From: Sipunculus nudus
Taxonomy: Eukaryota; Annelida; Sipuncula; Golfingiida; Sipunculidae
Assembly: GCA_026874595.1 (NCBI GenBank)
Contig: CM049315.1
Location: 59,082,889 to 59,146,888, forward strand
DNA: 64,000 nt
Direction: 5' to 3'
Under the pieces are notes generated by a model. The model saw only the letters and a program-made list of their open reading frames with translations, searched no databases and was not told the origin of the DNA. Position 1 is the stretch's first letter; the number at the start of each line of letters is the position of its first letter. The position numbers were made by a program, and so were the translations under genes. Below are positions 12,768 to 24,398 of this stretch, one piece after another.

Positions 12768-15216
12768 AAATACATTTATACATGGGTTAATTCTATTGTC
12801 TGTTAATAGAAAATATATATCTTTCATAGGTTTCTTCCGTATACTAACATCTGTGCATTCTGTGCATGCATGGAATTATTCTATACATTTGAAAAATTAT
12901 GTTCCTTCTCGCTGCCTTTTAGTGGTTATTCAGCATATTATCACAAAACTATAGTTAAATATAAACTTTAGGAAGTCTTTTTCTCAAATGTTGCACAACA
13001 CTTACACTTGCGTGCACATGCTGGTTTCATATAATATTATGACACCTGATCGTTTCATATTACACCTGACATTAATTATTTTTGAAATACGTGGTATACA
13101 GACAAAGTATATTTGGGAATTTGAGCCATACATGAGAAGTTGGAAACGTTGTTTACCTAAATTTAAAAGCTTTTCGACTTGTCAAAGAAACGAAATCTAT
13201 GTACACAAGCAAGCGTAATGTGCTGCTTTGCAACAAGATATGTGTAAACAAGTCCAAATATGTCTGTAAACAAGGGCGAAGGGACATCTATATAATGTGC
13301 CGTAAACCTGGACGGAGAGATATCAGAAACAAGATACAATAAATACTGCCCCTGGATAGCTCTCGCCAGACATCACATTAGTTCTGTAGTTCCTCATGTC
13401 CACCTGTTCTAGTAATCAGTGGTAATTCCGTTGTTTACGTCCAGCTGTTTTGTGTAACCTCGGCCTCCAGTTAGTCAGCAGCTCGTGCAGATTAGTGTAG
13501 GCATTTATCTGTGATGCCCAGTCGGTAATTAATTTCTTAATGCCCTACCAGACTAATGGATATATTTAACCCTCTGAGCTTCCACTTGGGGAAACCTTTC
13601 TATGTTTCGGCACGGAAATGTATAGCGTTATTAGCAGTTCCCTAATTAGTCCAATGTTTACCATTGGTGTATTTTATGGGGTTACCGCCTGCCCACATAC
13701 TTGTGCCATGTACATTTCCTGGCCGAAGCCCCCTGAAGAATTCTTCTGGGATGTTGCTTTCAGTGAAACCTACAACCTTAGGAATCCCTTGGTTTGGAGA
13801 TTTATCAATGACTGTTGTTTGGAACATAAACAAACTTCGGCTATTACCGCGTGGTTGGGCGTTTCCCCGCGACGTTGCCTCTGAGGTTCTGGTCCAGCTA
13901 TAAGGGTGATGTTTGTATATGTTTGTAAGTTCTCGTGTGGACAGTTGTTTTAAGGTTCTATTGCGTTCCCAGAAACAAATATGTTGGCACCCTGTCCAGA
14001 TGCAGCGCAGGTGGTGCTGTGCTTTGTTGATATTTTGCTCCAACAGTTTGGTTCAGTTTTACTGAACTTTTAATAAATATGTTTAATTTTGTTCGGATTA
14101 TTATTTTTAACTAAATGAGTAAAAAAATGGGCAAAATCGTGATCAAATCGTGAGTTTTCTTACACATATTTTTCTAAATGCTTTCTTGCAAATGTGAAAT
14201 TCTTTGCGCATATACAGCCGGTCCTGACTCGATCATATAAAAATTAGGTGTACGTACTATAATTTCTTTATGAATATTACCTACTGAAATAAAGAATTTT
14301 TTTTACAGTGGAATTTATTTCTTGTTCAACATTAACAAAAAATTAAAAAATATATCTAAAATTCTTCAGAAACATATTATAATATTTGAAATTATTAAAA
14401 ATATCGGGACCAGGTATATGCTGTCCTTGCTTTATACATGTATAGTTTGTCATGCACAAGCATACACACACACCGACCCACACACATACCTAAGGAAACA
14501 CGCGCTTCGCTACAACAATTTAAATTGTTATTGGAAATAGCTTTTGCGTTCTAAAACATACAAGATTTATCGCGTACCATATGACGTTTGACAGATATAT
14601 TGACAAAAAAATACTTTCAATTTATAGATATAGCGCCATCCTGGACCTATATTCACCAGTTAACCTGCAAATATAGTTGCACTGAGAGGGACGAGTTGAT
14701 ATACAGGATCAAACTGACTACAGGAACACGCGAATGATTCCATTTATATAAAACATAGCTTGGACAGGAGAAATCTGGTGTGAAAGAAGAGTATAGGGTC
14801 CATATTTGAAAGGGATATTCATCATCAAATTAGTTTAGTTTTTGACAGATAAAGAGACATATAGTCTGTTCATGCGGAGCTACATAGAAGGGTATTATGC
14901 CCCAGAAAAGAAGTTTTATAATTTTAAATATACTCTTTTTTATTAACCTGTGTCCACCTGTTTATCTTTAGATAATATTTTTTTAAATATTTAAACGGCT
15001 TAATATTGCATTTGATATTTGATACATAATTCCAATGTTTATAATTTTCATATCTCTTTCCTAGAAACCAACAGATCTAATGTCTCCCTGTATGAATATA
15101 CCTTTTGCCAGGTTACGCTTTGTGGTGTTTCAGTGACAAACTCCAATCTTCAACTGTTTAATTTATTTATTTTTGTGTTTGATCAATGACCATGACTATA
15201 CCATCGTTGAATGTGA

Positions 15217-15223
15217 ATATATT

Positions 15224-15277
<54 letters not shown>
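15217..15277. repeat. (AT)n microsatellite
   Basis: An AT run of about 26 units after a few imperfect ones, 0.5 kb downstream of the protocadherin stop codon. Confidence 0.95.
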
Positions 15278-15280
<3 letters not shown>

Positions 15281-15570
15281 GATTTTCACAGATAATAAAT
15301 CTTTTGAATTTCTTAAATGTTCAGACAGGCAGATTTTCTGTTCGTTTGCGGTACATAAATTAGCTTATCAAAAACTTTGGTGTTTGAAATTTCAGAAGGG
15401 TATTTAGACCAGGCTTAGTGAAAAAGAATAAACATTAAGACTTGGATGATTCATTAATATTCCTGTATCATTGAGTTATATGTTCCCTCCTTTCTTTTTA
15501 ATGTAAGAGGGTCACGTATAATTCCAGTTGTTAATATACAAGAAAATAACACACATTATATAAGAGTGCT

Positions 15571-15771
15571 TTTAATGTAATAAAGAAAATATAAAACAAT
15601 GTCAGTATAAATGAACGACTTATCTCTGCACCGTCAACGGCAAGCACAGTAGCATCATAAAAATATTATGGAAATTGTGTGTGAGGATTTCAGCAGGTTC
15701 TTCTGGTTCAGAGACAAAGATCCTCCATGCAGTAATATATATTAATATATAATACAGTAATATATGTGATA
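15571..15771 (-). other. Candidate 3' UTR of the protocadherin gene
   Basis: A minus-strand ATTAAA lies at 15576-15571, about 200 bases after the stop. AATAAA appears on this strand only farther on, near 15165. The 3' end is therefore open between these choices. Confidence 0.3.
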
Positions 15772-16253
15772 TCACACCACAGTGGCTGACGTCAAATCAT
15801 CAACACCCATGACGTAGCTTCCGGAAGTGGTAGTACTTCCGTCGTCTGAACAAGTCTCGTCTAACTGGTCAGCAGACAGTCCTCTCGTGAGATACCATGA
15901 GGTCATACCGTCACCAAACGGACTGCAGGTTTCCTGTCCATAATATTTTACCCCGGTCACGTGATTTGGTATGAGACATGAGCCTGGGGCCTGCCCAGGG
16001 TGTGTATTTGGTTTTTCTATCAATGTCATATTGGGGTATCTTTGGAATTCTGCTGTTTTATGATTCTGATTTTGTAAATGCTGCCACGCATTTTCTAACA
16101 TAATAAAGGACTGGCTTTGCCCAGAGTTAACACATGTTTGGTCACATGATTTCTTCATTTTTTCACATGACGTCACGGGATCACTGAACGAAACTTTTTT
16201 GCCCTTTGACCTTCCACTCATTGTAATATTTGGGTTTCCAGGGATTGCCTCCT
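15772..16253 (-). CDS. Protocadherin exon 3: distal cytoplasmic tail
   Basis: It encodes residues 952-1111 of the predicted protein. The acceptor is a good match (CTATCTTTACTTACAG, last intron base 16254), and the first two bases complete the GAG codon begun by the last base of the previous exon. Visible motifs: KKVSF at 970-974, which fits the RVxF-type docking motif for protein phosphatase 1 and corresponds to the CM3 motif known in vertebrate delta-1 protocadherins; a Cys-containing stretch at about 980-991; an acidic, Ser/Thr-rich block DDGSTTTSGSYV near 1088-1099, which resembles, from memory, a block near the end of other non-clustered protocadherins; and C-terminal TVV, which fits a class I PDZ ligand. 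The stop is at 15772-15774. The frame runs upstream into hydrophobic intron sequence, which should not be counted as protein. Confidence 0.85.
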
Positions 16254-16522
16254 CTGTAAGTAAAGATAGAAAAACTAACATGAGAAAAAAAGAAAAAGAA
16301 AATATCAGATATATATAGTATACATCAACATAATATACTTCCAGTAGCACCTAAGCCTTATACATGTATTACAATCAGTGAATGGTGTGATTTTTGTGAT
16401 ATATATTAAATGTTATACATGCATTGGTCTAATGTATTTTTACATTTTGAAATCTTGTGTACGAGTGCGTGTGTAATTAAAATTGAATGATGTGCACTAC
16501 ATATTAGTATTTCAGAAATAAG

Positions 16523-16563
<41 letters not shown>

Positions 16564-16577
16564 TGCATGAGTCTTAC
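16254..16577 (-). other. Short intron of the protocadherin gene, with (GA)n
   Basis: A 324-bp GT-AG phase-1 intron: donor ACAG|GTAAG at 16577, acceptor TTACAG at 16254. On the transcribed strand a GA repeat (16562-16522) begins only about 16 bases after the donor. Such purine runs can modulate splice choice; that effect is speculation here. Confidence 0.75.
16522..16562. repeat. (TC)n microsatellite
   Basis: About 20 TC units with one TTTC interruption, inside the short protocadherin intron. Confidence 0.95.
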
Positions 16578-16722
16578 CTGTAGAGGTGTCTCTGGACCCT
16601 GGATTCGTGCCTCCCTCCCCCTCCTCTGTCCCCCGGCCACTGTCTGAGTTTGACAATTGTTCTGACGTGTGACTGGCTGCGTCCAGATTGTCATCAGGGT
16701 GAGACTGGAGCCAATGCTGAAC
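16578..16722 (-). CDS. Protocadherin exon 2: central cytoplasmic tail
   Basis: A 145-bp exon encoding residues 904-951 plus the first base of codon 952. The acceptor (TTTGTAG at 16723) gives phase 0, which joins exactly to CACGAG at the end of the main exon. The donor is ACAG|GTAAG. The peptide begins VQHWLQSHPDDN and contains SNSDSGRGTEE (about 927-937). DSG-G clusters of this sort occur in the conserved CM2 region of vertebrate delta protocadherins, so I read this as the equivalent segment. The exon is too short and too biased in composition to have been named on its own; splice phase and position make the case. Confidence 0.8.
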
Positions 16723-19700
16723 CTACAAATATGATTAAAACCGTTATCATAATATGTTACATTTACTATAGATTCATACACAATGTGACACATAAGAAAA
16801 TCAGCAAATGGACACATCACTATGTTTTTTATATTAATATATTTATTTTATGATATTATATTTGTAACAAAATATTTATAATATTATCTAAACTGAAAAA
16901 AATATGACCAAATACAAACATTTGAAGCCGAATGTGATTTCAAAAACCATATAGACTTTTTAGTATATGCAGCAGCCATGGATGGTTGCTGTAACCAGTT
17001 ATCCATTTGTATTTTATAAACTGAAGATTCCTTATAATTAAAACTTATATTTCAGAGGAATCATTCTGATTCGAAGCTGCCGTAGGTAAACGGTTACAAC
17101 TTAACAGAACAGTCTGTGCGTAACATATGCTCTAGCTGTTTCACATTCTATTCAGGGAAACAGCCGTCATTTATAGGAGTATATTGCAAATTGTATGTGT
17201 TTGATACTGGTAACGTGCATGGCTGGATGCAGTTCCATGGCATTGTTTTTGCCCATGCTGACGACATGGCTAATTGTCCGTGGATTGATTTAGCAAATGC
17301 AGATATTAATAACATTTTAGGAACACAAACAACAGAACAGACGGAAATGGTATAGATGGTACACGAGGTTTACAAATCATATTTTGCCCGGGGGTGCCGG
17401 TTTCACATCCAAGCACAGCCGCTATAGCTGACCGGAGGGCACGGATATTTGACGAGAAAATTATAAAAACACGGCCATGTGTATGAGATTTTTCTTTTGT
17501 AACCTCTGACTTGGGCGTTTGGCCATTAGCAAGGAAGGGAAGGTACAGTCCCATAATGAAATATAAATACAAGCCCGGTTCAAAAGAGAGACTAACGAGT
17601 ATTGACGCAGACCGTGGGGGAGGGGTGGACCTCGTGTGAACCGATTGTGACCTGGGATGCGATGACCAGGTGGGTGTTTGTCCACATAATAAATAAATAG
17701 AGGTAGACAAAGTGACCGCTGGTCAGTCGCTCTGTGATGTTGTCTGTGCAATGACCGGGCTTGTTTCCTGGCGCAGCGCGAGCTGCTTGTTATACATGCG
17801 CCAAACGTGTCCCTTGCGTAACTCTCTGTACGGGAGGGGGTTACCAAACCCCGGGGTGCCGGGTCTGTTGCGCAAAGGGGTGGGGTAAAAGAGGTGTAGT
17901 ATAGGAATTGTCAGAAATCAGAAGACATCGTTTGAAAGTGACTGTCGTACGCCGGCATCATTTCATTTGACCGCATCCTTTTGTGAAATTTTCCGATAAA
18001 GGTGCAGGGTGCCCTAATGGAGGTGTTTAATTAAGGAGGAGTAACACAGGTGGCGTCATTCTGGGGATCTGATCACCTTTTATGACCCCTTCTCTCACAT
18101 CCTGCCGCACATTAACGTGGTCACTACCATCCTCCACATTCCCCTGTGTGGTAACAAGTACTTTTTTATTGCTAGTCATATGTCCATCTGCCCACTCGAT
18201 ATGCTTTACCAACTCATTTGCTGCAAGCAATACGACACTGTCTGTATACCATTCGGCGAACATTTTTCTTTAATCTTCCGCATGTGGATGGTTGAACGTA
18301 CTATGTCACAAATGTACCAAGTTTTACGATATTGCTTTAACACGTGCGTATACCTTCCTATAAAGTGATATGACAAAAGTTAGACAGTAAACACTGACGT
18401 TGTATAAATGAATTTAAATTCTTGTTATTACATAATGTTATTATAAGGACAACAAACATTTTCCGTAGCAATAAGCATAGTTTCTCCGCGTCATAGATTA
18501 ATTAAGGTTTCGTTCACGTATTGATAATATCTATTTTTTTCATTAAAATGGGACATCTATATAAGCATATAGTGATACTAGCCAGTTTATGGATTTACTA
18601 TATTGGAAAGAAATAATTTAACGCTTTTTGCACTTATACTAAAGGTTAATACACCTTATATAGACCTGTTTGCACTCAGCATAAAGATTGCACTATAGAT
18701 GGAGATGTCTCGGATTTGATAACAAGAGAGTGAGAGGGGTGATGTGCCTGACACCGGGTTCATCAGGTTACCAGAATCAATACACCACGACACGACACGC
18801 CGACTTACGGGTCCTATATCCTCCTATCAGAGGAAGTCTTTTATCTAGCAGTTTTCTTCTGGAGTGGATGCCCCGTGGACATAGAAACCTTTTGTCTGCG
18901 GGAAGTTATTCGTGGGGTATATATTATACTGATAAAATCTTACCACAACAGAATCTGCATTACCACCTGTATCAGGTACGAAAACACTAGAGTTCAGTCC
19001 GATCTGACGTTTAAACACTTATTCATACGTATCAATAAGGCCCGCGCAGCTGTCAGTTTTATTTAGTCATCGCCGAGCCCACTAACAGTGGAGCGTTTGA
19101 CGAGCGAGAATACCCCCTGTGTTTCCGCCCGCGCCTGATTCTACTCGGATGAATTCCAGCAATGAGAGGATAATCGGGACCACGGATGACTGCTGATGTG
19201 ACAGTTTAGAGAGGATCGTCTCACTGTCTCCGGGCACCCGGGCGAGCACTGGGTAGTTCTTCCTACGCCCTTTCTTAGCACTCATCCTCATGACCAGCAG
19301 TTGCGGGGATTCCCACAGCTAACACATACACTGCCCCGTGGTCAGTGGATATTCCCTGTAGAATACTTGTCCTGTCTAATTAACTGACAAGGGCCGCGCT
19401 GGGATATTAAATATCTGTACATCGCGAGTTACACTGAAGAGCATGTTGCCTGGAACAAATTCAATTAGATCATTGTTTGCACCATTGCTTAGGGTTTCTG
19501 GGGCATATATAATGGCTGACGTTAGTATAAGCGCCTTCATCTGTGATGCCATAGAAAAAAATTTACAGTGAATTGTTTTTAATTATTAATTTAACCATTT
19601 ATCATTTTTTCAATGTGTAGAAATGTTCCCTCATCGTACATTTAAAGTTGACCGCTTGTGTTGATATGACTTAATGTTTTGGATCGATGAAGTCATTGAA

Positions 19701-20260
19701 TATTTGGTCAGAACTGTAATTGCTTCCTTCGAAGAGGTAAAGTTATCACCCGTTTCTGTTGGTTTGATTGTCTTTTGGCAGATACGGAACAGTTCCCCAC
19801 GGAACTTTGTGAAGGGGTGAGATATGGGCTGTATATAGGAGAAGACCCGATCAAATTTGGTGTTGATCTAGAAAAGGGGACAATTTATGAATATAAGACA
19901 GTTTGCCTTTTGCGTTGGGAGATAAGGATAACAGTATCATAGTATTGTAGGTCATTAAAATTAATCTTGTTTATGATGCGGGTATGCGAAGAAAGATCGT
20001 GCTATGACAAGCCCTAGTGTTTTATTAAATACCACACAAATTAGTTCATATATTTTTTCTCACTATTATGGTTCTACTTATGTTTCTTTGGCACGCTCTT
20101 CAAATGATCACTAGTATCTGCTGTCTATACCTTCTTCCTCGTTCTGTGTAACCCGTTTGCATGTTTGTGTCAGTCTTTTTGTGGTCAATTTGTTCTTACT
20201 GATTACATTGATCAATTAAGAATTTATCTTTTAATTAATAAATGTTAGTAAAAGACTCAC
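16723..20260 (-). other. Large cytoplasmic-tail intron of the protocadherin gene
   Basis: Phase-0 GT-AG intron of 3538 bp: donor CACGAG|GTGAGT at 20260, acceptor at 16723. It includes GC-richer islands at about 17380-17900 and 18690-19330. The latter has an open frame that could be an alternative last exon (see 19082-19318). An open frame at 18027-18263 (minus) is not recognised. Confidence 0.7.
19082..19318 (-). CDS. Possible alternative terminal exon of the protocadherin (weak)
   Basis: Inside the phase-0 intron, an AG at 19319-19320 on the minus strand is followed by an open frame of 78 codons to TAG at 19082-19084. It starts LWESPQLLVMRMSAKKG, with a basic patch (KKGRRK) and then an LSLLEFIRV stretch. 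If spliced to the main exon it would keep the frame after NSYHE and give a short-tailed isoform without the PP1 and PDZ motifs. Short-tail isoforms are known for vertebrate delta protocadherins. Against it: the polypyrimidine tract is poor, no poly(A) signal stands out, and a chance frame of this length is plausible in a GC-rich patch. Confidence 0.15.
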   Translation of the reverse strand: MWESPQLLVMRMSAKKGRRKNYPVLARVPGDSETILSKLSHQQSSVVPIILSLLEFIRVESGAGGNTGGILARQTLHC

Positions 20261-22969
20261 CTCGTGGTATGAGTTGATTTTTCTCTTCCTTGGCGGTCTG
20301 TCCGGAGTTCTCTCCTCTACAGTAGACTGTGACGGTTGCTGGGAGCTGCTGCCTACCGGGCCATCCCTGACGCCAGTCATGACGGTGAAGGGCCGTGGGT
20401 GTTCCTTACCGTCCGGGAAGTCTCTGCTCATGTTGTAGTTGACATCAGTGCTGGCCCGAGCTGATTTTCTCCGTGAACAACGGAGCACCACCAGAAGAAC
20501 AGCAAGCGCTAAGATTATCAGAGTAAAGATGGCGGACAAGGCGACGATCAGCACGAGGTTGGACACAGCACTCGCCCCATCCCCTGCGCCCCTGCTATCT
20601 AGCGTACCGTTTCTTCCCCCCTGGTTCCCAACAGCTAGTGGTATGCTGGCGTTGAAGGTGACAGTTAACGGTGTTTGGCTGGACTGGCGGGGAATCCCTT
20701 TATCAGTGACTTCGATCACCACATTGAATATTGAATCTCCGGTAACCTGAGACTGAAGGTACACCACACCAGTTAAAGGGTGGACGGAGAATGGGACTTC
20801 CGCTGACGAGATCATGGAGTAGGTGAGCTGAGCATTCAGCCCCTCATCTCTGTCATGAGCCAGGACATTACACAGCCTGCTACCGACTTTGGTTTTTGAG
20901 GATAGCGACACGGTTTGGTGGGTTGCGTTGGGGAAGTCAATAACAGGAGTATTGTCATTTTCGTCGGTGACCGTAACGGTGATTCTGGTTTCTGTTCTCC
21001 AGAAGGGCGAGCTATTGTCCCGAGCTACGACTTTCAACTGATGGACCGCCTGGATCTCTCGGTCTAAAGGCTTTTCAGTATAAATTGTGCCATTGATACG
21101 GTCCATTGTGAACGTACCTGTGTCATCTGTTTCTAGATGTAGTGTGAAGGCGTTGTAAGCACTAGAGTCGGTGTCCTGGGCCGACACCGACCCGATTCCA
21201 ATCCTGCCGGCCATGTTCTCCGGTATTCTGAAGGAGTAATGAGACTGTGTGAACCGGGGTTTCTGGTCGTTCTCATCCACCAAGGTCACTCTGACCAGGC
21301 AGCTGGACGACATGGGGACGCCCCCTTTATCTCGAGCAATCACGTGGAATTCAAAGTTAGAATCAGTCTCGTAGTCAAACACCATGTTTGTTCTGATAAC
21401 TCCCGAGGTCGGGTGGATGGTAAGCATGTCTTTAGCGCCCGCACCCAGCCAGTACAGCACCTCCCCATTCAGGCCGATATCAGCATCTTGAGCGGTAAGA
21501 CGCATCACTGATGAGCCTTTGCGCATGTTTTCGCGGATACTTAATTCGTAGACTTTCTTAGAAAACTTTGGCGCATTGTCATTGATATCCGTTAAATCTA
21601 CTTTCACGGTTGCTCTCCCCTCCCTGGTCGGAGTGCCATTGTCCCTACATCTTACAGTAACAGTGTAATTAGCCGCACTTTCTCTGTCCAGGCCTGACAC
21701 TGCAGACAGTCTGTACTCGTCTTGTATCATATGCTCCAGCTTAAACATGTGGTTATCCAGCACACAGTGGAATTCCCCGTTCCTGCCGGTGTCAGCGTCA
21801 GTTATCGTGATGTGGCCTACAGCTTGTTCAGAGTTAGCGGTCTCAGGTATTCTTATTGTATTATGTGTACCTTCTACGTCATTTATTGTAATCTGCGGCG
21901 GGTTATCGTTCAGATCCGACACCAACACGCGCACTTTCGCCTGGCCAATCAGCGCCACCTGTCCACCATCGGACGCAACAACGGTAAGAATGTATTCCTT
22001 TTGGTCTTCTGCGTCTAGTGATTGCTTTGCATAAATTTTACCAGTTTTTGCTTCAATTGAAAATAAATTACCAAATCTGTTCTTGGTCACGATATCAAAG
22101 CTGTATGAAATGTCGGCGTTTCCGCCTTCATCCCTGTCGTGTGCGGTCACCCGTGTGATGTACGTTGGCGCCAGTTGGTTTTCCTCCACCGAAACCTGAT
22201 AGGTTGCATTTTCAAACAAAGGCCGGTGATCATTATAATCAGAAATTTTAACGGTTATTTCCATGGTTCCGGCTTTACTCGGGGAACCCTTATCTTCACA
22301 AGACACCATCAGATTGTACGTGCTTAATGCCTCACGGTCTAGTTTCCGTTTTACCACTAACATCACCTCTTCAGTACCGGCGGCGCTGTCACTGCGAACG
22401 ACATCGAACTGAGGGGACGCAGGCACGAGTCGATAACGAGCGATCCCGAACTTTGGACTGTCTTGGTCATGAGCAGAAGGTAAGGAAAACCTGGCGCCGA
22501 CTGGAGAAGCTTCTGAGATGGTAACAGTAGCAGCAGCTTGCGGGAACTGTGGAGGATTGTCGTTTCTGTCAAGGATGTTCATTGTGACTTGGATGATTTT
22601 GAAATACCTGACTGGGGACACCCTCACGTTAAGAACAATCTCGCACTGGTCAGCGCCTGGGCATAGCACATCCCGATCTAGCCTGCTCTCTATAAACAAC
22701 TTGCCCGTGGTCTTGCTTATAGAGAAACAGTTTCGGCAGAGCTTGGATTCTTTGAGGAACTCATAGGAGAGCGTGGGAAGGACGTCGCGGGCGAACACTT
22801 GGCCGAGCTTGGCGTCCTGCACCACATCACCGACCAGTGTTTGAAACGGCTGTTCCTCTAACAAATTGTACGTCACTTCGATCACTTTGTCAGCTGCTGC
22901 TGTCCACAGGCACAGGGTTATACAAAAAGTTAATACAAACGCGCTCATTTTACTCCACGTTTTTTTCAT
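20261..22969 (-). CDS. Protocadherin main exon: signal peptide, seven cadherin repeats, TM helix
   Basis: It encodes residues 1-903 of a calcium-dependent adhesion receptor of the protocadherin family. I start at ATG 22969-22967 (MKKTWSKMSAF); upstream codons in this frame offer only TTG, and a secretory signal follows (hydrophobic core about 9-25). Seven cadherin repeats cover about 27-775, as in vertebrate delta-1 protocadherins. Calcium-binding linkers are visible as DRNDNPP (134), DYNDHRP (244), DLNDNPP (352), DINDNAP (461), DENDQKP (565) and DENDNTP (669), with DxD motifs at 168, 278, 391, 495, 599 and 706 and LDRE motifs at 210, 427 and 635. The first repeat has C103-x5-C109, the protocadherin EC1 disulfide pattern. 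Seven N-glycosylation sequons lie between 254 and 787. The TM helix is about 803-829, followed by basic LRCSRRKSAR. A PPRKRK cluster (892-897) could act as a nuclear signal in a released tail. No RGD or EGF/laminin domains, so not a Fat, Dachsous or classical cadherin. Confidence 0.95.
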
Positions 22970-23075
22970 ATCATAAAATTTGCGAAATTTGTATAATCCA
23001 GGTAGGTCAGTGGGTATAATCCGAAAACATGCCCATGATACGTGCGGCAAAATTCTTCTTCCTAGGCACTAAATT
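22970..23075 (-). other. 5' UTR part of the protocadherin main exon
   Basis: A strong acceptor (CTTCTTTATTATATCTTTGCAG) ends at 23076 on the minus strand, which puts about 106 bases of leader before the ATG. The frame stays open through this leader without an ATG in frame, so an N-terminal extension from an upstream exon cannot be fully excluded. The signal peptide directly after the chosen ATG argues against it. Confidence 0.5.
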
Positions 23076-23767
23076 CTGCAAAGATATAATAAAGAAGTGT
23101 TGTAAATATGGGAAAATAGTTAATTATCATGTATACATATGAGGATGAAACGAACATCATCTTTCTCGTCAGCTTTGGGGAACATTTTTATGCAGAGAAG
23201 GTAGATATAAATGAAATAAATAGAAATAAATAAAAACATCAAATGTGCCCTGAAACTGCAATATAATCTAGAATATTTGGTACAGGGCTGTACATGAGAG
23301 GATAATTAAAATAACAACGCGTAACGATCACATCATAAATTAAATCATAGTAAAAAGCAAAGCAGAAGTACAACAATTATGAAACATAAATGCTGTATTT
23401 AGGCACATTATATATTATATCGATAAAATGTTATTTACAGTAGATTTTACGATTGTTAGTGTATCAACACACACATCTACACACACGCATATAAAATATT
23501 TTATATACTAAATGGTTTTCTATTTGTCTGTCCTATAATCACTCCTTGCTACACATTTTTTATTTTTTTAATGACTGTAATAACAAGCGTATTTTTTTAA
23601 CAAATACTTTTTTTCAGTGCATCAGGCAACATACACCAGACCAAAGGATTTAATATGTGTACACAAGATTAGCTGCTGGATGCCACTTCTAATTTAAACG
23701 AAATATTTTCCATAAAGAAGTGATGGATTTTTTTTCGCAAACATTCTGATATGATCCAGATGGAGTT

Positions 23768-23838
<71 letters not shown>

Positions 23839-24127
23839 TGTATGATACAATCCACACTTGGCATGCTGTTTCTTGTATATTTCCCATGAGTCCTGTCTAA
23901 ACTGTTTTAGTGAAAAATAATATATAAACCTACCTGTGACTTGGATTACATGTTACCTGATGTTTCTAATTAACTACAGACGGCTACCGCTGTCATGGTC
24001 ACTGCACCATACAAATACGTTCATATAGATGTAACTACCCCTTTGCGCAGTGATACCACCCTACCAGGGCGACGACCTGTATCGTTTATTGATTTAAAAT
24101 ATCCCAAATCCCTATGTCAACATTTAC
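23076..24127 (-). other. Putative 5' intron of the protocadherin gene
   Basis: AT-rich, no coding sign, containing an (AT)n tract at 23768-23833. It is bounded by the acceptor at 23076 and a donor-like TTACAG|GTAAAT at 24127. Other donor-like sites exist near 23935 and 23965, so the upstream exon choice is uncertain. Confidence 0.35.
23768..23833. repeat. (AT)n microsatellite
   Basis: An AT/TA run of about 32 units with one TT break near 23789. Confidence 0.95.
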
Positions 24128-24230
24128 CTGTAACATGATCGGAGCACTGAGAGCAAGTCGTGCCGCCGTGCAGATGTAGAGAGGGAGTTAGTCCCAGAAT
24201 CAATCGACGCTACTCCCGGCCAGACAAACG
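24128..24230 (-). other. Candidate non-coding first exon of the protocadherin gene
   Basis: On the minus strand a GC-richer segment (about 50 percent by eye, against AT-rich flanks) ends in ATGTTACAG|GTAAATG, a fair donor. It lies about 1 kb upstream of the main exon's acceptor. The left limit (24230) is arbitrary. Position, composition and donor are the only support. Confidence 0.25.
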
Positions 24231-24398
24231 GACGTACCTACCCTAAACAACCTGTCCACGGCCTTGTTTCCTTTTTCGTGACATTAAAGTCCTTGGTTGA
24301 CAGTTCTGCAGTGAATGTAACGTTACAAATCCGAAGAGTGGGGACAGCTTGAATCAATGGTCATTGATGAAGTGACAGGGGCCAGCTGGGAATGTCAG

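Larger units (their letters stand above)
9410..15216. other. Intergenic stretch, no gene seen
   Basis: Open frames here, including both strands of 13620-14040, have no recognisable domain, no convincing splice sites and no coding composition. A TATAAAAG at 9760-9767 in a locally GC-richer patch could be a promoter but has no gene behind it. The stretch contains (AT)n at 10384-10438 and a 21-bp minisatellite at 12640-12767. Confidence 0.5.
15571..24230 (-). other. Protocadherin gene locus (inferred transcript extent)
   Basis: The inferred order on the minus strand is: a candidate non-coding 5' exon ending at 24128, intron, main exon 23075-20261 with the ATG at 22969, intron 20260-16723, exon 16722-16578, intron 16577-16254, and the final exon from 16253 with its stop at 15772-15774. 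The coding parts join in frame to 1111 residues. One giant ectodomain exon followed by short cytoplasmic exons is the layout known for many protocadherins. The 3' end (candidate ATTAAA at 15571) and 5' end are uncertain; the coding part is firm. Confidence 0.75.

Noticed and set aside
12636-12827. Minus-strand frame with repeated YGYIFVI
   Set aside because: It is a product of the 21-bp minisatellite.
18027-18263. 78-codon minus-strand open frame with protein-like composition in the protocadherin intron
   Set aside because: No family recognised, a stop lies shortly upstream in frame, splice sites are poor, and there is no link in phase to the gene.
20439-22766. Plus-strand open frames opposite the protocadherin exon
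   Set aside because: They are antisense shadows of the conserved cadherin coding sequence.
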